A stretch of DNA of 5,765 nucleotides, from contig JAKAML010000105.1 of the NCBI GenBank assembly GCA_021812845.1, positions 1-5,765 of the forward strand, given 5' to 3'. A model generated the notes under the pieces. It was not told the origin of the DNA. It saw only the letters and a list, made by a program, of their open reading frames with translations, and searched no databases. The DNA comes from Pseudomonadota bacterium (GTDB lineage Bacteria > Pseudomonadota > Alphaproteobacteria > Rhizobiales > Hyphomicrobiaceae). Of the stretch, positions 1 through 5,765 are shown piece after piece. Position 1 is the stretch's first letter. Each line of letters starts with the position of its first letter. Position numbers and translations under genes: made by a program.

Positions 1-893
1 CGGAAATGCGGGCCGACGCGGACGGGAAGGGCGTGAGCCTCGCCATCGACTTCACACCGACCGATGCGCAGACATTCGGCGCGGGGACCGGTGCGGCGCG
101 GGCGGCGGCCGCGGCCGCGGCGGCGGCGAGCCAGAAGCCGGCGATCAACGAGGACCATGCCGTGGTGCCGGCCAAGACCCGCGCCAGGCCGGTGGTGATG
201 ATCGACGCCGGGCACGGCGGAATCGATCCGGGCGCCATCGGCGGCAGCAACCTCTACGAAAAGAACGTGGTGCTGGCGGTGGCGCGGCAGCTCAAGGCGG
301 CGCTCGCCCAGCTCGGCCGCTACCAGATCATGATGACGCGCCAGACCGACGTGTTCGTGTCGCTCGACCAGCGGCTCGAGCTGTCGCGGCGGCACGGGCC
401 GGACCTCTTCATCTCGCTCCATGCCGATTCGATCGATCAGAAGTCGCTCGCGGGCGCGATCCGCGGCGCCTCCGTCTACACGCTGTCGGAGCGGGCCTCC
501 GATAATCTCGCGCGGCTGATGGCCGAGAAGGAGAATGCCTCCGACCGCATCGCCGGCCTCGATACGGTCGAGGTCGAGGGCCAGGATCAGGTGCGGTCGA
601 TCCTGATCGATCTCCTGAAGCGCGAGACGGCCAACTTCTCCGCCGATTTCTCGCGCGTCCTGGTCGGGCGGCTCGGCAAGTCGATCTCGCTGTCGCGCGA
701 CCCGCAGCGTTCGGCGGCGTTCAAGGTCCTGAAGCAGTCCGGCTCGCCGTCGGTGCTGGTCGAGCTCGGCTACATGAGCAACCCCGACGACGAGAAGCTT
801 CTGATCTCGGCCGACTGGCAGCGGCAGGTTGCCGCGGCGATCGCGCAAGCCGTCGATCAGTATTTCTCACGACGGGCGGCCGGCACGCCGTGA
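1..893 (+). CDS. amiC: N-acetylmuramoyl-L-alanine amidase, AmiC type (5' end missing)
   Basis: Zinc-dependent amidase that cuts the bond between N-acetylmuramic acid and L-alanine in periplasmic peptidoglycan, mainly for daughter-cell separation. The frame is open through the left edge. The ATG at 6 is probably internal, because the residues after it (GVSLAIDFT) look like the end of an AMIN septal-targeting domain; the signal peptide and most of AMIN lie outside the window. Numbering from that ATG: a linker with nine consecutive alanines (33-41), then a complete Amidase_3 domain (about 62-287). Visible zinc ligands are H70 in DAGHGG, E85 in YEKN and H139 in SLHADS; the catalytic glutamate is E253 in VELGYMSNP. 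Residues about 161-225, between H139 and E253, resemble the AmiB/AmiC autoinhibitory insert ([16 protein letters not shown]), which in the family is released by LytM/EnvC-like activators; that such a partner acts here is inference. Stop is TGA. Assignment is firm; the choice of amiC over a sister name is less so. Confidence 0.93.
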   Translation, partial: EMRADADGKGVSLAIDFTPTDAQTFGAGTGAARAAAAAAAAASQKPAINEDHAVVPAKTRARPVVMIDAGHGGIDPGAIGGSNLYEKNVVLAVARQLKAALAQLGRYQIMMTRQTDVFVSLDQRLELSRRHGPDLFISLHADSIDQKSLAGAIRGASVYTLSERASDNLARLMAEKENASDRIAGLDTVEVEGQDQVRSILIDLLKRETANFSADFSRVLVGRLGKSISLSRDPQRSAAFKVLKQSGSPSVLVELGYMSNPDDEKLLISADWQRQVAAAIAQAVDQYFSRRAAGTP

Positions 894-983
894 ACGAAGG
901 CCGGGCCCGGGACTGGAAAAGCTCGTGCCGCGGACGACGTGATGCCACAATGCGTGATAGATTGGCCGGTGCGCGTCGCGATC

Positions 984-1012
984 TTGCTGCATTGCGAAAA
1001 CCGCAGTAGAAC
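984..1012 (+). promoter_or_regulatory. weak candidate sigma70 promoter for the PBP1A gene
   Basis: In the 140-base gap after the amidase gene, TTGCTG (984-989) and TAGAAC (1007-1012) are separated by 17 bases. The match to TTGACA/TATAAT is only 3/6 and 4/6, and the implied leader would be very short (about 15 bases). The PBP1A gene may instead be read from the amidase promoter upstream. Nothing else in this gap looks like a gene or a strong terminator. Confidence 0.25.
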
Positions 1013-1033
1013 CCGGCTCTCCAACGGACATCG

Positions 1034-3619
1034 ATGCGAATGCGAGCCCCCGTCTACCCACCGCCGGCCGAGCCGAGGAAAAAGCGCAAGCGGCGCAAGA
1101 GCCTGCTGCTCAGCTTTCTCGGATTCGCGTTCGCCGCGGGCGTGGTACTGTTCCTGGTCGGCTCGGCGGTCGCCGGCTTCTTCCTGTGGAAGGCCTCACA
1201 GGATCTGCCGGACTACGACAGTCTCGCGAAATACGAACCGCCGGTGATGTCGCGCATCCATGCGCACGACGGCTCGCTGATCGCGGAGTTCGCGCGCGAG
1301 CGGCGTATCTTCGTGCCGATCAACACCATCCCGAAGCGCGTGCTGCACGCCTTCCTGTCGGCCGAGGACAAGCGCTTCTACGAGCACGGCGGTCTCGATT
1401 TCCAGGGCATCGCGCGCGCCGTCTACAAAGCCGTCGAGGCGAAGGCGAAGGGGTCCGACCGCCGCACCGAGGGCGCGTCCACGATCACCCAGCAGGTCGC
1501 CAAGAACTTCCTGCTGACCAACGACCGCACGCTCGAGCGCAAGATCAAGGAGGCGATCCTCGCGATCCGAATCGAGCGCGCCTACTCCAAGGACAAGATC
1601 CTGGAATTGTACCTGAACGAGATCTTCCTCGGCCTCAACTCCTATGGCGTCGCGGCGGCGTCGCTCAACTACTTCAACAAGGAGCTCAAGGATCTCGAGC
1701 CGCACGAGGCCGCCTACCTCGCCGCGCTGCCGAAGGCGCCGAACAACTACCACCCGTTCCGCTCGGATACGACCAAGCGGCGCGCCAGGGAGCGCCGCAA
1801 CTGGATCCTCGACGAGATGGTCCAGAACGGCTACCTCGACAAAGCCGAGGCGGCGGAGGCCAAGAAAAAAGACCTGTCGGTCAATCCGCGGCCGTTCGGC
1901 ACCCACATCTCGACGGCGGAGTTCTTCGCCGAGGAGGTTCGCCGGTCGCTGTTCACGCAGTACGGCGAGGAGAAGCTCTACGCCGGCGGCCTTTCCGTCC
2001 GTACCACGCTCGACCCGAAGCTGCAGCAGATGGCCCGCCGGGCGCTGATCGACGGCCTCGTCGCGTTCGACCGCCAGCAGGGCTGGCGCGGCCCGGTGGC
2101 GCGGATCGACATCGCCGGCGACTGGGGTTTCGCCCTCGGCGCCATCGACAGCCCGGCCGACATCCAGCCGTGGCGCCTCGGCGTGGTGCTCGATGCCCAG
2201 AAGGCCAAGGCGGTCGTCGGTCTGAAGCCGCAGAAGCAGGCCGACGGCACGCTGGTGCCGCAGCGCGAGGCGGTCGAAGTCGGCTTCGACGAGATCAAGT
2301 GGGCCAAGACCCTGCCGCGGAAGACCGACCCCAAGCTGGTGTCGGACGTGCTGGCGCCGGGTGACGTCATCTACGTCTCGCCCAAGGATCCTGCCGCCCC
2401 GACCGGTGTCTGGTCGCTGATGCAGATCCCGGAGGTCAGCGGCGGACTCGTCGCCATGGATCCCCACACCGGGCGTGTCCATGCGGTCGCCGGCGGGTTC
2501 AGCTTCGCCATGAGCCAGTTCGACCGCGCCATCCAGGCCAAGCGGCAGCCGGGCTCGTCGTTCAAGCCGTTCGTCTACGCCGCCGCGATCGACAACGGCT
2601 ACAAGCCGACCTCGATCGTGCTCGACGCGCCGATCGAGATCGAGAGCCGGCCCGGCGAGATCTGGAAGCCCGAGAACTACAACAAGGAGAAATCCTACGG
2701 ACCGACGACGCTGCGCATCGGCATCGAGAAGTCGAGGAACCAGATGACGGTGCGGTTGGCCCAGGACATGGGAATGCCGATCATCACCGAGTACGCCCGC
2801 CGCTTCGGCATCTACGACGACCTGCTGCCGGTGCTGTCGATGTCGCTCGGCGCCGGCGAGACGACGCTGCTGAGGATGGCGACGGCCTATTCCATGCTGG
2901 CCAACGGCGGCAAGCAGGTGCGCGCGACGCTCGTCGACCGCATCCAGGATCGCTGGGGCAGGACCGTGTGGCGGCACGACGGCCGGGTCTGCGACGGCTG
3001 CAAGGCCGAGGCGTGGTCGGGTCAGCCCGAGCCCGAGATCGTCGACAACCGCCGCCAGATCGTCGACCCGCACACCGCCTATCAGATGACCTCGATCATG
3101 GAGGGCGTCGTCCAGCGTGGCACGGCGACCTCGCTCAAGGCGCTGGGGCGCCCGATCTCCGGCAAGACCGGCACGACCAACGAGGAGAAGGACGCCTGGT
3201 TCGTCGGCTACACGCCCGACCTCGTGGTCGGCGTGTTCGTCGGCTACGACACGCCGAAGGCCATGGGCAAGGGACAGACCGGCGGCCATGTCGCGGCGCC
3301 GATCTTCGGCAGCTTCATGAAGATGGCGCTGGCCGAGAAGCCGGCGACCCCGTTCCGCATTCCGCCCGGCATCAAGCTCGTGCGAATCAACATGAAGACC
3401 GGCCTGCGCGCCCAGGGCGCGGAGGGTGAGCAGACGATCATGGAAGCCTTCAAGCCGAGCGAGGAGCCCGACGACGCCTATTCCGTGATCGGCTTCTCCG
3501 ACCCCAACCTGCCCGGCGGCGGCCAGCCGGGGTCGGGACCGGCCAACGCCTACGACGACGCGGTGCCGCGACGTCCGACCAACAACGTCGGCTCCGGCGG
3601 TCGCGGCGGGCTGTGGTGA
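1034..3619 (+). CDS. mrcA: penicillin-binding protein 1A, bifunctional glycosyltransferase/transpeptidase
   Basis: Class A PBP that polymerises lipid II into glycan strands and cross-links stem peptides on the outer face of the inner membrane. The 861 residues are typical for the family. Order: short basic cytoplasmic tail (RKKRKRRK, 15-22), one membrane segment (about 24-52), GT51 domain (about 75-250) with catalytic E111 in EDKRFYEH, GASTITQQ (147-154), RKIKE (169-173) and ELYLN (191-195). An OB-like insert follows (about 345-460), then the transpeptidase with nucleophile S508 and K511 in SSFK, S567-R-N569, and K711-T-G. A Cys pair (C653-x-x-C656) lies in the transpeptidase before KTG. The tail (about 820-861) is Gly/Pro/Asn-rich and ends GGLW, similar to rhizobial PBP1A. 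The start is the first ATG; another in-frame ATG lies at 1040. The ribosome binding site is poor (ACGGA, 1024-1028). The gene follows the amidase on the same strand, giving a cell-wall block. All catalytic residues are present. The symbol ponA is also used. Confidence 0.97.
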   Translation: MRMRAPVYPPPAEPRKKRKRRKSLLLSFLGFAFAAGVVLFLVGSAVAGFFLWKASQDLPDYDSLAKYEPPVMSRIHAHDGSLIAEFARERRIFVPINTIPKRVLHAFLSAEDKRFYEHGGLDFQGIARAVYKAVEAKAKGSDRRTEGASTITQQVAKNFLLTNDRTLERKIKEAILAIRIERAYSKDKILELYLNEIFLGLNSYGVAAASLNYFNKELKDLEPHEAAYLAALPKAPNNYHPFRSDTTKRRARERRNWILDEMVQNGYLDKAEAAEAKKKDLSVNPRPFGTHISTAEFFAEEVRRSLFTQYGEEKLYAGGLSVRTTLDPKLQQMARRALIDGLVAFDRQQGWRGPVARIDIAGDWGFALGAIDSPADIQPWRLGVVLDAQKAKAVVGLKPQKQADGTLVPQREAVEVGFDEIKWAKTLPRKTDPKLVSDVLAPGDVIYVSPKDPAAPTGVWSLMQIPEVSGGLVAMDPHTGRVHAVAGGFSFAMSQFDRAIQAKRQPGSSFKPFVYAAAIDNGYKPTSIVLDAPIEIESRPGEIWKPENYNKEKSYGPTTLRIGIEKSRNQMTVRLAQDMGMPIITEYARRFGIYDDLLPVLSMSLGAGETTLLRMATAYSMLANGGKQVRATLVDRIQDRWGRTVWRHDGRVCDGCKAEAWSGQPEPEIVDNRRQIVDPHTAYQMTSIMEGVVQRGTATSLKALGRPISGKTGTTNEEKDAWFVGYTPDLVVGVFVGYDTPKAMGKGQTGGHVAAPIFGSFMKMALAEKPATPFRIPPGIKLVRINMKTGLRAQGAEGEQTIMEAFKPSEEPDDAYSVIGFSDPNLPGGGQPGSGPANAYDDAVPRRPTNNVGSGGRGGLW

Positions 3620-3649
3620 CCGCGTGCCGTCGCGTCGCGCGCATCCGCG

Positions 3650-3678
3650 TTTACAGCCCGGCCGGCGCGGCCTATATC
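3650..3678 (+). promoter_or_regulatory. predicted sigma70-type promoter of prfB
   Basis: TTTACA (3650-3655) is followed after exactly 17 bases by TATATC (3673-3678). The -35 box matches TTGACA at 5 of 6 positions, and the -10 box sits in CCTATATC, an AT-rich island in otherwise GC-rich sequence. Transcription would begin near 3685, giving a leader of about 34 bases before the prfB ATG. The position, in the short gap between the PBP1A stop and prfB, suggests that prfB is transcribed on its own. Prediction only; no start site was measured. Confidence 0.6.
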
Positions 3679-3706
3679 GCTGCGACCCTCGTCCCACCCC
3701 ATCCCA

Positions 3707-3712
3707 CGGGAG
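3707..3712 (+). promoter_or_regulatory. Shine-Dalgarno site that decides the prfB start
   Basis: CGGGAG ends six bases before the ATG at 3719. This supports initiation there, upstream of the in-frame TGA, and not at the GTG (3879) or ATG (3882) far inside the gene where a naive ORF call would begin. Confidence 0.7.
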
Positions 3713-3718
3713 CATCCC

Positions 3719-4850
3719 ATGCGCGCAGAAGCGCAGAAATCGGTCTCGTCCATCAAGGAGGCGCTCACCCTCCTGAGGAGGTCTCTTTGACTGGGAGACC
3801 GCGGAGTACCGGCTCGCGGAGCTGAACCGCAAGGCCGAGGATCCGGCACTCTGGAGCAACCAGGCGGAGGCGCAGAAGGTGATGCGCCAGCGTCAGACGC
3901 TCGAAGCCTCGGTCGCGGGCGTGAAGCGGATGGAGCAGGAGCTCGACGACGGCCTGACGCTGATCGAGCTCGGCGAGGCGGAGGGCGACGACGCCAGCGT
4001 GCGCGAGGGCGAGGCGGCGCTCGAGCGGCTCGATCACGAGGCCCAGCGGCTGAGCGTCGAGGCGCTGCTGTCGGGCGAAGCCGATGCCAACGACACCTAT
4101 CTCGAGGTTCACGCCGGCGCCGGCGGCACCGAGAGCCAGGACTGGGCGTCGATGCTGCTCCGCATGTACATGCGCTGGGCCGAGCGGCGGGGCTACAAGG
4201 TCAAGCTCGTCGACGAAAGCCCGGGCGAGGAGGCCGGGATCAAGTCGGCGACGCTGGAAATTTCGGGCCAGAACGCCTACGGCTGGCTCAAGACCGAGGG
4301 CGGGGTGCATCGCCTCGTCCGGATCTCGCCGTTCGACTCAAATGCCCGCCGCCACACCTCGTTCTCGTCGGTGACCGTCTATCCGGTGGTCGACGATTCG
4401 ATCGACATCGAAATCAATCCGGCCGACATCGACGTCAGCTTCGCGCGCTCGTCGGGCGCGGGCGGGCAGTCGGTCAACCGCACGGAGTCGGCGGTCCGCA
4501 TCCTGCACAAGCCGACCAACATCATGATCTTCGCGCAGGAGCAGCGCTCCCAGCACCAGAACCGGGCGCTCGCCATGCAGCGGCTCAAGGCGCGGCTCTA
4601 CGAGATGGAGCTGAAGAAGCGCGAGGAGAAAGCGCTCGCCGACCAGGCCGCCAAGTCCGACATCGGCTGGGGCCACCAGATCCGCTCCTACGTGCTGCAG
4701 CCCTACCAGATGGTCAAGGATCTCAGGACGGGGGTGCAGACGTCGGACACCGCGGGCGTGCTCGACGGCGACATCGACCGCTTCATCGAGGCGACGCTCG
4801 CTCACCGCATCAAGGGCGGCGGCGGGGTGGTCGTCGACGACGTGGAGTAG
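3719..4850 (+). CDS. prfB: peptide chain release factor 2, made by programmed +1 frameshift
   Basis: RF2 recognises UGA and UAA in the ribosomal A site and triggers release of the finished protein. The gene has two parts: codons 1-23 (3719-3787) followed by an in-frame TGA (3788-3790), and a +1 frame from GAC at 3789 to the TAG at 4850. Skipping T3788 gives a 376-residue protein, close to the 365 of E. coli RF2, and the joined N-terminus (..[25 protein letters not shown]) reads as a normal RF2 N-terminus. The SPF anticodon-like tripeptide that marks RF2 is at 203-205 ([15 protein letters not shown]). The GGQ catalytic loop is at 248-250 ([14 protein letters not shown]). The conserved SDIGWG.QIRSYVL segment follows near the C-terminus. 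Autoregulation is expected from the family: when RF2 is scarce, ribosomes stall at UGA and shift. The gene's own stop is TAG, read only by RF1. It has its own promoter and Shine-Dalgarno. This is not a pseudogene despite the internal stop. Confidence 0.97.
3756..3781 (+). repeat. AGGAGG / CCTCCT / AGGAGG repeat set beside the frameshift site
   Basis: AGGAGG occurs at 3756-3761 and again at 3776-3781, with its complement CCTCCT at 3769-3774 between them. The first copy can pair with CCTCCT as a 6-bp stem with a 7-base loop. The second can pair with the same CCTCCT as a 5-bp stem with a 3-base loop. The two folds exclude each other. All lie within prfB codons 13-21, so coding constraint (KEALTLLRR) may explain part of the pattern. 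Confidence 0.5.
3776..3791 (+). promoter_or_regulatory. RF2 programmed +1 frameshift (recoding) site
   Basis: The sequence reads AGG AGG TCT CTT TGA C. An internal Shine-Dalgarno (AGGAGG, 3776-3781) lies three bases before the slippery CTT (3785-3787), which is followed by the weak stop context TGAC. This matches the E. coli prfB site (AGGGGG, three bases, CTTTGAC) in spacing and in the shift heptamer. The leucyl-tRNA on CTT slips one base to TTT and translation continues with GAC. The only visible difference from E. coli is a fuller Shine-Dalgarno (AGGAGG) and TCT in place of TAT as the spacer codon. Confidence 0.96.
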
Positions 4851-4859
4851 GGACTTGGA

Positions 4860-4923
4860 GCAGGACGGCGGCGATCCTGCACCGGACCGAAATCTGCCCG
4901 GCAATACCGCAGCGCGCCTGCGG
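4860..4923 (+). terminator. two tandem small hairpins after prfB, possible weak terminator
   Basis: GCAGGA (4860-4865) can pair with TCCTGC (4875-4880) across a 9-base loop, and CCGCAG (4907-4912) with CTGCGG (4918-4923) across a 5-base loop. A third, smaller repeat follows: GTGGC (4933-4937) with GCCAC (4944-4948). They begin 10 bases after the prfB stop. No T-run follows the stems, so this is not a clear intrinsic terminator; the repeats might only stabilise the 3' end, or be chance in GC-rich DNA. Confidence 0.3.
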
Positions 4924-5090
4924 CACTTGATTGTGGCAATTTGGCCACGAGGGCCCGAGCGCCGGCTGAGATGACAGTTTCGTCAATTCGACGGGACAGC
5001 GCAGCGGACACTTTTGCACTATGAAAGGGCAGGGGTGGCCGCGGACGGTTCGACCGGACCGACCGCAAGTCGTGGCTTAGTCGCCCGAGT

Positions 5091-5098
5091 GGAGGAAG
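5091..5098 (+). promoter_or_regulatory. ribosome binding site of the DUF937 gene
   Basis: GGAGGAAG lies ahead of the ATG at 5106; the GGAGG core ends 10 bases before it, slightly long but workable. The second in-frame ATG at 5112 would be 16 bases away, so the first is preferred. Confidence 0.65.
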
Positions 5099-5105
5099 AC
5101 GCACT

Positions 5106-5765
5106 ATGTCGATGAGTACCCTCAATCTGTTGTCCGGCCTGCTGACGCCGGACTTCCTGCGCACGGCGGCGCGCGCCACCGGCGAGACGGAAGGCGGCGT
5201 GTCGAAGGCGCTCGGCGCCGCGTTCCCGGCCGTGCTCGGTGCGCTCGTCAACGGTGCCGGCAACTCGACCATGATGAACAGTGTCATCGACATGGTGAAG
5301 CAGCCCGCCATCGGCGCGCTGCTCGGCCCCGGCGGCGGCGTTCTCGGCTCGGTCGGCTCGCTGCTGGCGCCGAATGCCACCGGCGGCCCGGTCGGCTCGG
5401 TCGCGACCTCGCTGCTCTCCTCGCTGTTCGGCAAGAATGTCGGCGGCATCGCCGGCGCGCTCGGTTCGCTCGCCGGCCTCAAGGGCGCCGGCTCGGCCTC
5501 GTCGCTGCTGAGCCTCGCCGCGCCGATGGTGCTGGCCGCGCTCGGCAACAGATTGGGCAAGTCGTTGACCGGTACCGCCCTCGCCGTTCTGCTCGGTCAG
5601 GAGAAGAACGGCATCCTCAGCGCCGTTCCGCCCGGACTTTCGGGGATGCTCAGCGCCATGACCGCGCCGGCAGCGGCCACCGCCACGTCGACGGTCGACA
5701 CGATCGCCGGCCGCGTCGGTTCCGCGGCGGCGGCGTCCACCGCGCCGCAGGTCGCTCATGCCCCG
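5106..5765 (+). CDS. DUF937-family protein (3' end cut by window edge)
   Basis: The frame is open from ATG 5106 to the right edge, 220 codons with no stop. The protein is rich in Gly, Ala, Leu and Ser. Residues about 33-52 (SKALGAAFPAVLGALVNGAG) and about 133-152 (LLSLAAPMVLAALGNRLGK) match the pattern of DUF937 proteins as I know it: helical, repeated (A/G)LG segments and an AAPMVLAALG-like motif. Several short GS/LL segments between them (for example LGSVGSLLAP, GSVATSLLSSLFG, GALGSLAGL) suggest internal helical repeats. There is no signal peptide or clear membrane segment. From about residue 185 the sequence turns into an Ala/Thr/Ser-rich linker, so another domain may follow; many DUF937 proteins continue into an OmpA-like peptidoglycan-binding domain, but none of it is visible here. 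The function of DUF937 is unknown. Codon use resembles the neighbouring genes, which supports a native coding region. Two long frames on the opposite strand here are shadows. Confidence 0.8.
   Translation, partial: MSMSTLNLLSGLLTPDFLRTAARATGETEGGVSKALGAAFPAVLGALVNGAGNSTMMNSVIDMVKQPAIGALLGPGGGVLGSVGSLLAPNATGGPVGSVATSLLSSLFGKNVGGIAGALGSLAGLKGAGSASSLLSLAAPMVLAALGNRLGKSLTGTALAVLLGQEKNGILSAVPPGLSGMLSAMTAPAAATATSTVDTIAGRVGSAAAASTAPQVAHAP

Noticed and set aside
901..910. CCGGGCCCGG palindrome after the amidase gene as a terminator
   Set aside because: It has no loop and no T-run, and perfect GC palindromes are common by chance at this base composition.
1186..2364. 392-codon + frame inside the PBP1A gene
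   Set aside because: Out-of-frame shadow with an Arg/Gly/Ala/Pro-rich sequence and no recognisable motif.
3788..3790. In-frame TGA in prfB as a nonsense mutation or pseudogene
   Set aside because: Position, Shine-Dalgarno spacing and the CTTTGAC heptamer match the known programmed frameshift, and the downstream RF2 is intact with SPF and GGQ.
1196..3859. 887-codon open frame on the - strand covering the PBP1A gene and the start of prfB
   Set aside because: It is a mirror of strongly GC-biased codons on the + strand. The product is an Arg/Leu/Val/Asp-rich string with no domain, while the + strand protein has every PBP1A motif.
4921..4936. Possible sigma54 promoter (CGGCAC ... TGTGGC)
   Set aside because: The GG and GC elements do not have the required spacing, and the TTGC half is absent.
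4971..4976. ATGACA as a -35 box for the DUF937 gene
   Set aside because: No acceptable -10 box lies 16-19 bases downstream.
5045..5060. GGTTCGACC resembling a tRNA T-arm
   Set aside because: No acceptor, D-arm or anticodon stem can be built around it; it is only a short CGGT/ACCG inverted repeat.
4802..5759. Overlapping - strand frames at the right end (252 and 246 codons)
   Set aside because: Low-complexity shadow products rich in Arg, Ala, Pro, Gly or Ser. The + strand frame has a ribosome binding site and a family pattern.

Overview
The window is a high-GC stretch (roughly two thirds G+C by eye, with strong G/C preference at third codon positions). It holds four genes, all on the + strand: the 3' part of a periplasmic N-acetylmuramoyl-L-alanine amidase (AmiC type), a complete class A penicillin-binding protein of the PBP1A family, a complete peptide chain release factor 2 gene (prfB), and the 5' part of a DUF937-type protein cut by the right edge. 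The protein sequences and the gene order amidase, PBP1A, RF2 fit an alphaproteobacterium, most likely of the Hyphomicrobiales (Rhizobiales). This placement comes from family knowledge and was not computed.

Layout. Positions 1-893 encode the end of an AMIN domain, a poly-alanine linker and a full Amidase_3 catalytic domain. A 140-base gap follows, with a weak promoter candidate. Positions 1034-3619 encode PBP1A: membrane anchor, GT51 glycosyltransferase, OB-like insert and transpeptidase. Next comes a 99-base gap with a good sigma70-type promoter (TTTACA, 17-base spacer, TATATC) and a Shine-Dalgarno for prfB. prfB runs from 3719 to 4850 but is not one continuous reading frame. Codon 24 is an in-frame TGA, and the classical RF2 autoregulatory +1 frameshift site (AGGAGG, three bases, CTTTGAC) joins the first 23 codons to the main frame. 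A simple ORF caller starts this gene about 160 bases too late. The 255 bases after prfB hold small inverted repeats and no convincing gene. From 5106 to the right edge an open frame with a good ribosome binding site encodes a glycine/alanine/leucine-rich DUF937 protein.

How the genes relate. The amidase cuts peptidoglycan cross-bridge stems during daughter-cell separation, and PBP1A makes and cross-links new peptidoglycan, so the left half is a cell-wall growth and division block. prfB is a translation gene with its own promoter and an autoregulatory recoding site, so it is probably expressed independently. The amidase and PBP1A genes both end in TGA, the codon RF2 shares with no other factor, while prfB ends in TAG, which only RF1 reads.

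The most interesting part is the prfB recoding region. The frameshift itself is a known mechanism. Around it, however, lie two AGGAGG copies flanking one CCTCCT, which could form two mutually exclusive hairpins, one hiding and one freeing the frameshift-stimulating Shine-Dalgarno. I found no CRISPR array, mobile element, tRNA or rRNA.
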